DNA from: Thermoflexales bacterium
GTDB lineage: Bacteria; Chloroflexota; Anaerolineae; J036; Brachytrichaceae
Reading direction: 5' to 3'
DNA length: 58,231 nt
NCBI GenBank assembly: GCA_019694215.1
Contig: JAIBCK010000008.1
Coordinates: 1 to 58,231 of the forward strand
Shown here: positions 19,926 to 28,135 of the stretch, one piece after another
How the letters are laid out: the number at the start of each line of letters is the position of its first letter
Numbering within the stretch: the stretch's first letter is position 1
Notes under the pieces: generated by a model
Seen by the model: only the letters and a program-made list of their open reading frames with translations
What the model was told of the DNA's origin: nothing
The model's database searches: none
Program-made: the position numbers and the translations under genes

Positions 19926-21431
19926 TCAGCGTCCGCCGCGCGCGGCGGCGTGCGCCGACCACTTCCACGCGCTTCCGCGGGGTTCGTTCGCGCCGCCGAT
20001 CTGGCTGGCGGCTGCCTGGCCCTGGTGATGCTCCACCAGCGTCGCGACCAGCGCGGCGATGTCGGCGCGCTCCTGGTCGGCGTCTTCGATGGTGAAGCGG
20101 TCCTCGACGAAGCGGGTGTCGAATTGGCCGGCCTGGAAGCGCAGCGAACCCACCAGCTGCTGGTGGAACGGGATGTTCGTCTTCACGCCCATGATCAGAA
20201 ACTCATCCAGCGAGCGGCGCATGCGCAGGATGGCCTCCGGGCGCGAATCGCCCCATGTGATGATCTTGGCGATCATCGAGTCGTAATAGGGTGAGATGGC
20301 GAACCCCTCATACACGCCGCTCTCGACGCGCACGCCGGGACCGGTCGGGAACTGGATGCGCGTGATCGTTCCGGTGCTCGGCAGGAAGTTGTTGAAGGGA
20401 TCCTCGGCATTGACGCGGCACTCGATCGCCCAGCCCGTTTGTGAGATATCCTCCTGGCGATAGCGCAGCCGGCGCCCCCGCGCGATGCGGATCTGCTCCT
20501 TGACGATGTCGATGCCTGTGACGCGCTCAGTGACCGGATGCTCCACCTGCAGGCGCGTGTTCATCTCCATGAAATAGAAATTGCCGTGCTTGTCCAGCAG
20601 ACACTCGATGGTGCCGGCGTTGGTGTAGTGCACGGCCTGCGCGGCGCGCAGCGCCATCTGCCCCATGCGCCAGCGCAAGTCAGTGTCCAGGGCGGGAGAG
20701 GGCGACTCCTCAAGCACTTTCTGACGGCGGCGCTGCAGGCTGCACTCGCGCTCGCCGAGGTGGATGATGTTGCCGAACTGGTCGCCCAGCAGCTGAAACT
20801 CGATATGGCGCGCGCCCTCGACCAGCTTCTCGAGGTAGACCGCGCCATCGCCAAACGCGCTCTCCGCTTCGCGCCGGGCGCTGCGGAGCAGGGCGGGCAT
20901 GTCCTCCATGGCGCGCACCTCGCGCTGGCCCTTGCCGCCACCCCCGGCGCTCGCCTTGATCAACAATGGAAAGCCGATGCTTGGTGCGATGGCAAGCAAT
21001 TCGTCATCGCTCAGGTCCGCCTCGCCCTCGGTGCCGGGTACGACATTGACCCCTGCGGCCTTGACCGTCGCGCGCGCGGTGGCTTTGTCGCCCATCTTGG
21101 CGATGGCGGAGGGGGAGGGGCCGACGAAGACGATCCCGTCGTCGGCGCAGGCCTGGGCGAAGTCTTCGCGTTCGGCGAGAAAGCCATAGCCGGGGTGAAT
21201 GGCGTCGGCACCCGCCTTGCGAGCCGCCTCCAGGATCTTGTCGATGCGCAGGTAGGATTCCCGCGAAGGGGCCGGGCCGATGAGATATGCCTCGTCGGCA
21301 AGGCGCACATGCAGGGCGTTGCGGTCGACATCGGAGTACACGGCGACCGTGGCGATGCCCAACTCGTGACAGGCGCGGATGATTCGAACGGCGATTTCCC
21401 CGCGATTCGCGATCAAGAGCTTCTTGAACAT
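19926..21431 (-). CDS. accC: Biotin carboxylase subunit of acyl-CoA carboxylase
   Basis: This 501-residue ATP-grasp biotin carboxylase carboxylates biotin on a carrier protein, feeding acetyl- or propionyl-CoA carboxylation. The ANRGEIAVRI start, HPGYGFLAE, KASAGGGGKGQREV (ATP lid; the usual M or R after the glycines is Q here), ERECSLQRRRQKVLEESPSP, EMNTRLQVEHPVTE and SPYYDSMIAKIITWG are all present. It ends after the biotin carboxylase C-terminal domain plus about 50 extra residues and has no biotinyl domain. No BCCP or carboxyltransferase gene is adjacent. The ATG follows a TATTCT box by 8 nt, so it is leaderless in style. Confidence 0.93.
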   Translation of the reverse strand: MFKKLLIANRGEIAVRIIRACHELGIATVAVYSDVDRNALHVRLADEAYLIGPAPSRESYLRIDKILEAARKAGADAIHPGYGFLAEREDFAQACADDGIVFVGPSPSAIAKMGDKATARATVKAAGVNVVPGTEGEADLSDDELLAIAPSIGFPLLIKASAGGGGKGQREVRAMEDMPALLRSARREAESAFGDGAVYLEKLVEGARHIEFQLLGDQFGNIIHLGERECSLQRRRQKVLEESPSPALDTDLRWRMGQMALRAAQAVHYTNAGTIECLLDKHGNFYFMEMNTRLQVEHPVTERVTGIDIVKEQIRIARGRRLRYRQEDISQTGWAIECRVNAEDPFNNFLPSTGTITRIQFPTGPGVRVESGVYEGFAISPYYDSMIAKIITWGDSRPEAILRMRRSLDEFLIMGVKTNIPFHQQLVGSLRFQAGQFDTRFVEDRFTIEDADQERADIAALVATLVEHHQGQAAASQIGGANEPRGSAWKWSAHAAARGGR

Positions 21432-21438
21432 GCGCGGC

Positions 21439-21445
21439 TAGAATA
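21439..21445. promoter_or_regulatory. Overlapping divergent -10 boxes
   Basis: The 7-bp TAGAATA reads TAGAAT on the plus strand (21439-21444) and TATTCT on the minus strand (21445-21440). The minus copy is 8 nt from the accC ATG. The plus copy is 23 nt from the ATG at 21468, with a GGGGGG ribosome-binding site between. One element may serve both genes. Confidence 0.6.
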
Positions 21446-21467
21446 CCACGCTCAGGGGGGCATCCAA

Positions 21468-23273
21468 ATGGACATTCGTATCGTCAAGCCGACCGGCGCA
21501 CTGGTTCGGGGCAGTCCGACTGCGGAGGGTGTCAACAACATCGTTGGCGTCGCGCACTACGGCGACCTGCTGCGGGGTGCCACGCTGTCCAAGGGCTGGT
21601 GGGCGCTGGCGGGCAGCCGGTTTGTGCTCGCCGCCGAGGCCGTGTCTGCCGGCCCGGGTGCCAACCCGCTTGGCGCGCGTGGGCGGGCTGCGCCGCGCTA
21701 CCAGCCGCTTTCGCAGCGGGATCCGCGCTGGAAGGACCAGTTGCTCGGCAACACGACGGTGCCGACGGTGACCATCGGCGACTATGGCTGTCTGTTGACC
21801 TGCTTCACGATGCTGATCAACTCGGCGCTGGTCAACCCGCTGACACCCGATCAGGTCAACAACCTGCGCAAGGGCAATGGCGGCTACCTGCCGGTGGGTG
21901 CCTACGGTGGCTACGCGGCGCGCTTCAATGTCGATGATGAGACGGCGGGGGCGGTCAAGATCGGGTGGTTTTCCGAGCGCTACGAGCAGGTCGCACCGGA
22001 TGATGTCGTGGCGCGCCTGGTGAGGCATCTCCAGGATGGACAGCCCGCGATTCTGGAGGTTGACTTCTTTCCGTCCGATTCGACGGATCCCGCCTTTCCC
22101 CCCCAGCCCGGCCGCCAGATGCACTTCGTGCTGGCCATTCCAGATGGCGCGTCGCCGTCGTCGATCACGGTCATCGACCCGTGGGATGGCCAGACCAGGT
22201 CAATCACCCCTCGCTTCGGCAAGACGTTGCCCCTGGCCGTTGTGCGGGCCGTGCTGTATGAGAACTGGGCGGACATCCAGCCGCAGCCGCTGCCACCCGG
22301 CCAGCCCGCCCCTCAGCCCGCGCCCGCCCCGCGGCTACCCGCGCCCATCTTGGCTCGGGATATCGGGTTGGGCGTGCATGTGCTGAATGTTGGTCGCAGC
22401 GCGCAACAGGCCTATGACCTCGGTTGCCGATGGTTCACCATCATGGACAGCCCCGACGTGGCCGCCGAGCTGGTGCGCAAGGGTGCCACGGTGCTCTATC
22501 GGCGTTCGCTGCCCAACTACCTGGTGACGCCCGATCAATACATGGCGGCGATTGGCCCGCTGATCCCGGGTGCCTGGTATCTCGGGGTGAATGAAGGTGA
22601 TTCGATCGGCGACGGCGTCAACGACATCCGCAAGCGCGCCGCCTTTGACGTGGCCGTCGCGCGCCTGATCCAGGCGCGAAGTGGGGGACGGGCGAAGTAC
22701 ATCGGCGGCGGCTTTGCCACGGGCACGCCCGATATCACCAACCCCGCGATTTGTGCCGCCCTCCGCGATGGCTACTCGGCTGCCTACAACGAGGGGTTGC
22801 TCCTGTTCAACCTGCACACCTATGTCGGCGCAAAAGAAGGCGCGCGCAGCCTGTTTGCCGAGGATGGCGTGACGTGGTGGGCGAGGCGTTGGGAGTTCCT
22901 GTTCACCCGCTGCGGCTTCGATCCGCGCGTGCGGGGCATCGTGTCCGCCGAATCAGGCCTCGACAATGACGGCGGCTTCATCCACCACAACTACACGCCC
23001 TCGGAATTCAGCGCCTTTGCGCGCCGCTGGCGCGAGGTGCAGGCCCGCCCGGTCATGATCGACAACCGCGACACCCTGGTCGCAGCGGGCAGGGTGCCGC
23101 GCTCGGACTTTGTCGGGCGCTGGAACTCCCCCTATCTCGGCGGAACGTTCTATCAGCTCACGCCGCAGGGCACGCAGGCCTGGGCGCGCTTCAACCTCAC
23201 GCCGTATCTGAACGTGCTGCGCGATGAGATCTGGCCGCTCAAGCCCGACCCGGCCGGCACGGTCTGGGCCTGA
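21468..23273 (+). CDS. C39-like cysteine peptidase fused to a TIM-barrel glycosidase-like domain
   Basis: This is a 601-residue protein. Residues 1-65 resemble a small SH3-like module. Residues about 78-270 form a C39/papain-like peptidase domain: QRDPRWKDQLLG, IGDYGCLLTCFTMLIN with the likely catalytic Cys, MHFVLAIP with His, and VIDPWDG with Asp. A Pro/Ala/Gln linker (about 270-305) leads to a clan-A-like TIM barrel (about 310-600) with YLGVNEGDS and IVSAESGLDN as possible acid/base and nucleophile glutamates. No signal peptide or membrane helix is visible. Similar combinations occur in cell-wall hydrolases and phage-derived lysins. The ATG at 21468 has a GGGGGG ribosome-binding site. Confidence 0.6.
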   Translation: MDIRIVKPTGALVRGSPTAEGVNNIVGVAHYGDLLRGATLSKGWWALAGSRFVLAAEAVSAGPGANPLGARGRAAPRYQPLSQRDPRWKDQLLGNTTVPTVTIGDYGCLLTCFTMLINSALVNPLTPDQVNNLRKGNGGYLPVGAYGGYAARFNVDDETAGAVKIGWFSERYEQVAPDDVVARLVRHLQDGQPAILEVDFFPSDSTDPAFPPQPGRQMHFVLAIPDGASPSSITVIDPWDGQTRSITPRFGKTLPLAVVRAVLYENWADIQPQPLPPGQPAPQPAPAPRLPAPILARDIGLGVHVLNVGRSAQQAYDLGCRWFTIMDSPDVAAELVRKGATVLYRRSLPNYLVTPDQYMAAIGPLIPGAWYLGVNEGDSIGDGVNDIRKRAAFDVAVARLIQARSGGRAKYIGGGFATGTPDITNPAICAALRDGYSAAYNEGLLLFNLHTYVGAKEGARSLFAEDGVTWWARRWEFLFTRCGFDPRVRGIVSAESGLDNDGGFIHHNYTPSEFSAFARRWREVQARPVMIDNRDTLVAAGRVPRSDFVGRWNSPYLGGTFYQLTPQGTQAWARFNLTPYLNVLRDEIWPLKPDPAGTVWA

Positions 23274-23286
23274 GTGCCATCGCGCA

Positions 23287-23321
23287 CCTAGCCCCATACA
23301 AGATACTTGGACTGTGCTAGG
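23287..23321. promoter_or_regulatory. CCTAG dyad with -10-like box upstream of coiled-coil gene 1
   Basis: CCTAG (23287-23291) and CTAGG (23317-23321) form an inverted repeat with 25 nt between. Just inside the left arm is CCTAGCCC-CA-TACAAG, nearly the same as CCTAGCGC-AA-TACAAT on the minus strand at 30266-30251. The rest of the 157-nt gap before the next gene holds nothing recognisable. Confidence 0.45.
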
Positions 23322-23439
23322 TCTGCATTGACGACCTGGCCCGGCGTCGATACCATGCCGTCACATTGACTGGCTGGAATCGATCTTGCGTGTCACAGGA
23401 TGCGCAGCAAACGGTCTCGGCCGGCACCTTGTGACTTAC

Positions 23440-25512
23440 ATGCCGAACCTGCTGAGTGATCCTACTTCGTTGTTGGTGGCCGCCTCCGCCACCCTGCTGG
23501 GCGCATTTCTGCTCGGCCTGCCGTTGATCGGGCTGCTGGCCGGCAAGGCGCGTGTCTGGCGCGCTGAAGCAAAACGGTCTGTTGAAAGTGCGCGACAGGC
23601 CAACCAGGAGCTGGAGCGGGCCATGCGCGTTGCGCAGGAGCGAACCCGTGAGCGCGAGGGCTATCGCGCCCAGTGGCAGAGCGCAAAGGGTCTGCTTGAG
23701 CAGACCCAGGCAGCCCTGGAGGCCGCGCAGAAGCGGGCCCTGGATCTGGATGCGGCAGCGCAGACCACGATCGCGCACAGCGAGCGGGCGCGCCTGATGA
23801 CCCAGGATGCCGAACGTGTCGCCGCCGAGCGCCACCTCACCATCCAAAAACTGGCCGCCCAGCTCGGGGACTTGCAGGCCCGCTACGATCAGACCCAGCG
23901 CCAGGCCTCGGACGCCCAGCATCATGCCACCCGGCTCAACCTTCAAGTGAAGGATTCAAACAGCCGCTTCGAGCGCGCCCAGCGCCTGGCCGCCGAGCAG
24001 CAGGCCGCGATGGCGACGCTCACCCAGCAGCTCAGCCTATCGCAGCAAACGGTCGCGCGCCTGCAGAAGGAAATGGCCGCAGTCGAAACGGCGAGCGCCC
24101 TGCGGCCCGCCATCGAGGCCGAACATCGCCAGTCTCTGGAAGTGTGCGAGGTCCGCATCGCCGAGCTGCGCGGGCAACTGGCCGAACGGGACCGCGACGT
24201 CGAAGCCGCGCGTCGCGACGCCGTCGAGCGCCTGTCCGCCATTGCCACCCTGACGGCCGAGCTGGTTCAGTCCCGCGAAAGCGCCAACCACGCCCGGCTC
24301 TCGCTGTCCGAATATGAGCGACTGCTCGAGCGCGCCGGCCGCGAACTCTCTGCCGCTCAGGCGACGGCGCAGGCGGCGACCGAGCAGGTGGCTGCGCAGG
24401 AGAAGCTGCTGCAGCGCCAGGGCGAGCAAATGACGGCCGCCGCCTCGCGCACGGGGCAGGGGCAGATGGCGGCGCAGCTGGCGACCGCACAGCGTGAGCT
24501 CCAGCGCGCCGAGCAGGTGGCCGCGCAGCGGCTGGCCGTGGCCGATCAGCGCGCGCGGCAGGCCGCCGATCAGGCCACCCTGGCCGAGCGGCTCAAGGCG
24601 CGTCTGGACGAGGCCGAAGCGCGCAGCAACGCCGCCGAGCGCAAGGCCGCCGAGGCGCAGTCCATCATCGAGGCCCTGACGCGCGAGCGCGATGGCCTGG
24701 CCGCCGCACAGCGCACGGCGCGAAGCGAGCTGACCGGGCTGCGCACCGCCTTTGCCGCGGATGCCGATGAGGCTGCGCTGCTCGAACGCGCCCAGGCCCA
24801 GAGCCAGCGCGATGGTGAGCCGGTGCTGACCGTGCTCACCCGCGAGCTGCGCCGGAGCCAGGCCGCCGCCAATCAGGCCACCGACCAGGCGACCAGCCAT
24901 GAGGCCGCGGTGGTCAGCCTGCGCCAGCACGTCAACAGCCTGCAGTCGGCGCTGGAGCGCGCGCAGACCGAGGCCACGGATCGGGCCGGTGCCTGCGAGC
25001 GGCTGGCCACCCAGGTGAGCATGCTCAACCAGCGCCTGGATGCCGCTCAGCGCGACGCCACCCAGCAGCGCGCCATCGTCGAGCGGCTGCGCAAGGGCGC
25101 GAGCGACGAGGACATGCGGCCATCCGCGTCATCCATCCCGTGGCCCACCCGCGAGCCACGGGCACGCACGCGCACGCCGGATCCCGCGCCCGCGCCGGCG
25201 CCCATCCCCGCCGCCGCTCAGAGCGACCTGAGCTATCCCACCTTTTTGCGGCAGGGAACAGGACGTGATGCATCGCGCGACAACACCGATCTAGCATTGT
25301 CCAATGGCACGGTGCAGGCGAAGTTTCAGGGCCTGACAAGGGACATGGCGGAGAAGCTCATCGCGGCCGGCATCCGCACCGTCGACGATCTCAAACTCGC
25401 GTCACCCGAGCGGCTGCGTGACACGATCAAGCCGCCGCTCTTCCGCCGACCGGATTACGCCGGGTGGATCCGCCAGGCCAGACTGATCTCCGAGAGTCGA
25501 CGCATGGACTAG
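23440..25512 (+). CDS. Membrane-anchored long coiled-coil protein with C-terminal helix-hairpin-helix-like module
   Basis: This 690-residue protein has one N-terminal transmembrane helix (about 5-30, LLVAASATLLGAFLLGLPLIGLLAG). About 530 residues follow of nearly uninterrupted Ala/Gln/Glu/Arg-rich coiled coil, then a Pro-rich linker (about 562-590). A compact C-terminal module of about 65 residues (KFQGLTRDMAEKLIAAGIRTVDDLKLASPERL, ending RRPDYAGWIRQARLI) resembles helix-hairpin-helix/DUF4332 folds. The module recurs in the protein at 28136-29290. Starts at GTG 23431 or TTG 23386 are also possible; none has a good ribosome-binding site. It may be an envelope tether or spacer; the function is unknown. 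Confidence 0.75.
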   Translation: MPNLLSDPTSLLVAASATLLGAFLLGLPLIGLLAGKARVWRAEAKRSVESARQANQELERAMRVAQERTREREGYRAQWQSAKGLLEQTQAALEAAQKRALDLDAAAQTTIAHSERARLMTQDAERVAAERHLTIQKLAAQLGDLQARYDQTQRQASDAQHHATRLNLQVKDSNSRFERAQRLAAEQQAAMATLTQQLSLSQQTVARLQKEMAAVETASALRPAIEAEHRQSLEVCEVRIAELRGQLAERDRDVEAARRDAVERLSAIATLTAELVQSRESANHARLSLSEYERLLERAGRELSAAQATAQAATEQVAAQEKLLQRQGEQMTAAASRTGQGQMAAQLATAQRELQRAEQVAAQRLAVADQRARQAADQATLAERLKARLDEAEARSNAAERKAAEAQSIIEALTRERDGLAAAQRTARSELTGLRTAFAADADEAALLERAQAQSQRDGEPVLTVLTRELRRSQAAANQATDQATSHEAAVVSLRQHVNSLQSALERAQTEATDRAGACERLATQVSMLNQRLDAAQRDATQQRAIVERLRKGASDEDMRPSASSIPWPTREPRARTRTPDPAPAPAPIPAAAQSDLSYPTFLRQGTGRDASRDNTDLALSNGTVQAKFQGLTRDMAEKLIAAGIRTVDDLKLASPERLRDTIKPPLFRRPDYAGWIRQARLISESRRMD

Positions 25513-25540
25513 CCGGAAAGGTGTCTGGCGCATGTCGATA

Positions 25541-25574
25541 TAGAATGCTACAATCTGCCTAGCGCGTTACTAGG
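25541..25574 (+). promoter_or_regulatory. Promoter and CCTAG/CTAGG dyad before the HTH-PIN-ATPase operon
   Basis: TAGAAT (25541-25546) and TACAAT (25549-25554) are candidate -10 boxes. They are followed by CCTAGCGCGTTACTAGG, an inverted CCTAG/CTAGG pair with a 7-nt centre (about 25558-25574), ending 11 nt before the ATG at 25586. The dyad is a plausible operator for the HTH protein encoded next. Confidence 0.5.
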
Positions 25575-25585
25575 AAACACGTCGT

Positions 25586-26137
25586 ATGAGCAAGGGCGCA
25601 GCTTCCCCCTTTGACCGGAGTGAATGGCTCACGGTCCGGGAAGCCGCGGATGCAGCAGGCTACAACCAGGAGTACGTTCGGCAACTCGCGCGCGAGGGCG
25701 CGATCGAGGCCCAGAAGCTGGGCTCATCGCTGCTGATCAACCGAGGTTCGCTGATGGACTACCGGTCCGGCATGAGCGGGCAGCCTGCGCGTCGCGGCGC
25801 GACCGCGCGCGCCCCGGAGCCGCCGCCCCGCCTGCCCGGGCTTGCTTCTGCCCGGCCTGCGCCACCCCCGCCACCCGCCATGCCTGCGCTGCCGGAGATC
25901 GACGCGTTGTCCATCGCCGGCACCATCAGCGACGACGACCTGCAGGCGCGCAATGCCGCAGCCATTGCGCTGCTCGAGCGCCTGTCCGCGCCTTCGCCCG
26001 AGGACGGCCAGGCACAACGTGAGACGCTCACCTACCTGGTGAAGGCGCTGGATGACGACCGCGCCGATGGTCGCAAGCTCTTTCCGGATGCGACCACGAC
26101 GGTTCGCCCGGCACCGGCCCGGGGGCGCAAGCCATGA
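25586..26137 (+). CDS. Excisionase/MerR-type HTH protein (putative antitoxin or regulator)
   Basis: This 183-residue protein has an N-terminal helix-turn-helix of the excisionase/DNA-binding-domain class (about 11-58): WLTVREAADAAGYNQEYVRQLAREGAIEAQKLG and a wing-like SSLLINRGSLMDY. A disordered Pro/Ala-rich linker (about 65-110) and a C-terminal helical region (about 115-170) follow. The stop overlaps the start of the PIN-domain gene by ATGA. That coupling and the gene order (DNA-binding protein then PIN) resemble a VapBC-like toxin-antitoxin pair, but the antitoxin assignment is an inference. The CCTAG dyad just upstream may be its binding site. Confidence 0.65.
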   Translation: MSKGAASPFDRSEWLTVREAADAAGYNQEYVRQLAREGAIEAQKLGSSLLINRGSLMDYRSGMSGQPARRGATARAPEPPPRLPGLASARPAPPPPPAMPALPEIDALSIAGTISDDDLQARNAAAIALLERLSAPSPEDGQAQRETLTYLVKALDDDRADGRKLFPDATTTVRPAPARGRKP

Positions 26138-26625
26138 ACATCGTCGACACGCGCACGACCCTGTTCATCCTCGATGCGGGCATGCTCAGCCTGCTGACCA
26201 ACCCGGCCGGCTCCGCCGCGGCGATGGAGTGTCACCGTTGGACGCGTGACCTGCTGCGCCGCGGGGGCCGTTTCGCCATCCCCGAAATCGCGGATTACGA
26301 GGTGCGCCGTGAGCTGCTGCGCGAGGACCTGATGCGCGCGCTCAAAGCACTGGATGACCTGCGCGGTGTGATGTTCTACCTGCCCCTCACCACGGCGGCG
26401 CTGCAGCGCGCGGCCGAGCTGTGGGCGGCGGCGAAGAAATTTGGGCGGCCCGAGCTGGCCGTCGGGTCGCGCGAAGGCGCGCTCGACATGGACGTCATCC
26501 TTGCCGCGCAGGCGCTCGTGGCCGGACGCGCCAGCGGGCTGAACCCCGTCGTCGTGACCACCCATGTCGCGCACCTTGGCATCTTCGCCCAGTCCGACGA
26601 GTGGCACAACCTGCGGGTGGATTGA
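26134..26625 (+). CDS. PIN-domain protein (VapC-like ribonuclease)
   Basis: This 163-residue PIN-domain nuclease has the metal-binding acidic pattern: D14 (LFILDAGML), E51/E56 (IPEIADYE) and D118/D120 (LDMDVILAAQAL). The final strand is TTH144VAHL, where relatives I recall have TTNVGHL, so the fourth acid/amide position is a histidine. It matches the cyanobacterial/Chloroflexota VapC-like subgroup with IPEIADYEVRREL and a long AAELWAxA helix. PIN proteins cut RNA with Mg2+. It overlaps the HTH gene and is followed 6 nt later by the ATPase gene, so it is part of a three-gene operon rather than a free-standing two-gene module. Confidence 0.8.
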   Translation: MNIVDTRTTLFILDAGMLSLLTNPAGSAAAMECHRWTRDLLRRGGRFAIPEIADYEVRRELLREDLMRALKALDDLRGVMFYLPLTTAALQRAAELWAAAKKFGRPELAVGSREGALDMDVILAAQALVAGRASGLNPVVVTTHVAHLGIFAQSDEWHNLRVD

Positions 26626-26631
26626 CCGGCC

Positions 26632-28050
26632 ATGCCGTTCCTCTACACCGCCGCATCCGACCTGCGACGCGCCTGGCCCAACTTTGAGCTGGACCTGCCG
26701 CTCGATTCGCCAGCCGGAGGTGGGCCGAACCCGTTTTACGTCGAGCGCCCGGCCAACCCGATTGCCCGCCTGGAGGAGGAGCTCCTGGCGCCGTATCGGC
26801 TGCCGCCCAAGTACTTCTTCTCGGGCAACCGTGGCTGCGGCAAGTCCAACGAGCTGCGCCGGGTGGCGGGAAATGCCGAAATCCGCGCGCGCTACTTCCC
26901 TGTCCTGTTCAGCATTCGTGATGAGGCGGATGTCAACAACCTGGACTATCGCGACCTGCTGCTGTCCATCGGCGGGCGCATGTATCGCGAGTTCCGGGCA
27001 CGGGGTGGGAAGATCCCAGAGGCGCTCGAGCGCGAACTGACGCACTGGCGAGGGCAGGTGAGCGAGGAGATCGTGCGCACGCGCAAGATGCCCTCTGTCG
27101 ACGTCGATGGCGGGCTGGATGTGTTCTTCGCCCGCCTCGCCACGCGCGTGAAGTTCGAGCCCAGCACGCGCCAGGAGCTGCGCCAGATCATCGAGCGCGG
27201 CATGAGCGAGCTGGCCGAGGCCATCGACCACATCGCCGATGTCATTCAGACCCAGACGCGCAAGACGCCGCTGGTGCTGATCGATGACCTCGACAAGGTT
27301 GACCCGACCACGGCGCGCGCCATCTTTCAGGGCAGCCGCGAGACCATGCTGCGGCCCAACTTCGCCATCGTTTACACGGTGTCGAGCTCGCTCTTCTACA
27401 CCGCCGAGTTTGAGGCGATCCGCGACCGGGCGGTCTTCCTGCCCAACGTAAAATTGCGCAAGCGGGGCTCCAGCCGACGCGACCTCGAGGGCTATGAGAT
27501 CATGCGCGAGACGGTGCGCCGGCGCCTCAACCCCGACCTGATCTCGCCCCGCGCGCTGGATGAGGCCGTCCGTATCAGCGGCGGCGTCTTCCGCGAGCTC
27601 ATGCGCGTGCTGCGTTTTGCCATCACACGCGCGCATCGCACCGGGCGGATCGAGATCGACCACGTGCTGGGCGCCGAGGCCGAGATTCGCGGCGAGTATC
27701 GCCGCATCCTCACCGCCGAGCAGCGCCAGACCCTGCGCGATGTGCGCGCCCGCAACCAGCTCGACGATCCGCAGAAATTGGCGCCGCTGCTTCAGATGCT
27801 GGCCGCCATGGAATACGCCGACGCCGAACCGTGGTGCGACGTGCATCCCGCGCTGGTCAGCCTGCTCGAGGAAGGCGCGGCCAGCCCCGCGCCGCCCACG
27901 GAGTCTGACCCGGTGCCGGCCGATCCGCCCGCCAACACCCGAGCTACCGCGCCGACCCCGGCGCGGCGCAGCGCGTCCGCCACGCGCGCCCGGGCCCGTA
28001 CGGCGGCCCGGCCACGCGATGACGACGACGACGATCGCGCCTTCCGCTAG
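26632..28050 (+). CDS. P-loop ATPase (AAA/STAND-like) of unknown function
   Basis: This 472-residue protein carries an N-terminal PFYVERPANPIARLEEEL lead-in and a Walker A motif GNRGCGKS (65-72). Walker B is LVLIDDLDKVD (D218/D219). A sensor-like TVSSSLFY strand and a helical lid ending FRELMRVLRFAITRAH come next. Residues about 425-472 are low-complexity Pro/Ala/Arg ending in an Asp run. The GxRGxGKSxEL form is typical of KAP/Orc1/STAND-like ATPases used as signal switches or clamp loaders. Position right after HTH and PIN genes suggests it regulates or uses the PIN protein. No transmembrane segment is seen. Confidence 0.75.
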   Translation: MPFLYTAASDLRRAWPNFELDLPLDSPAGGGPNPFYVERPANPIARLEEELLAPYRLPPKYFFSGNRGCGKSNELRRVAGNAEIRARYFPVLFSIRDEADVNNLDYRDLLLSIGGRMYREFRARGGKIPEALERELTHWRGQVSEEIVRTRKMPSVDVDGGLDVFFARLATRVKFEPSTRQELRQIIERGMSELAEAIDHIADVIQTQTRKTPLVLIDDLDKVDPTTARAIFQGSRETMLRPNFAIVYTVSSSLFYTAEFEAIRDRAVFLPNVKLRKRGSSRRDLEGYEIMRETVRRRLNPDLISPRALDEAVRISGGVFRELMRVLRFAITRAHRTGRIEIDHVLGAEAEIRGEYRRILTAEQRQTLRDVRARNQLDDPQKLAPLLQMLAAMEYADAEPWCDVHPALVSLLEEGAASPAPPTESDPVPADPPANTRATAPTPARRSASATRARARTAARPRDDDDDDRAFR

Positions 28051-28079
28051 TTTTGGCGCAGGCGCCGCCACCTCGGCAG

Positions 28080-28116
28080 AAAAAAGCCGCCGCTCAAACT
28101 GAGCGGCGGCTTGCAT
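28080..28116. terminator. Terminator between convergent operons
   Basis: An 11-bp stem GCCGCCGCTCA/TGAGCGGCGGC (28086-28096 and 28100-28110) is flanked on the left by AAAAAA. On the minus strand it is a classic terminator (stem then TTTTTT) for the coiled-coil 2 operon. On the plus strand the T-tract is weak (TTGCATTT). Confidence 0.85.
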
Positions 28117-28135
28117 TTCCCGGTAAGGCGTAGGG

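Noticed and set aside
20538-21467. 310-residue extension upstream of the C39-peptidase protein
   Set aside because: It is antisense to accC and has shadow-like composition; the ATG at 21468 has a ribosome-binding site and promoter.
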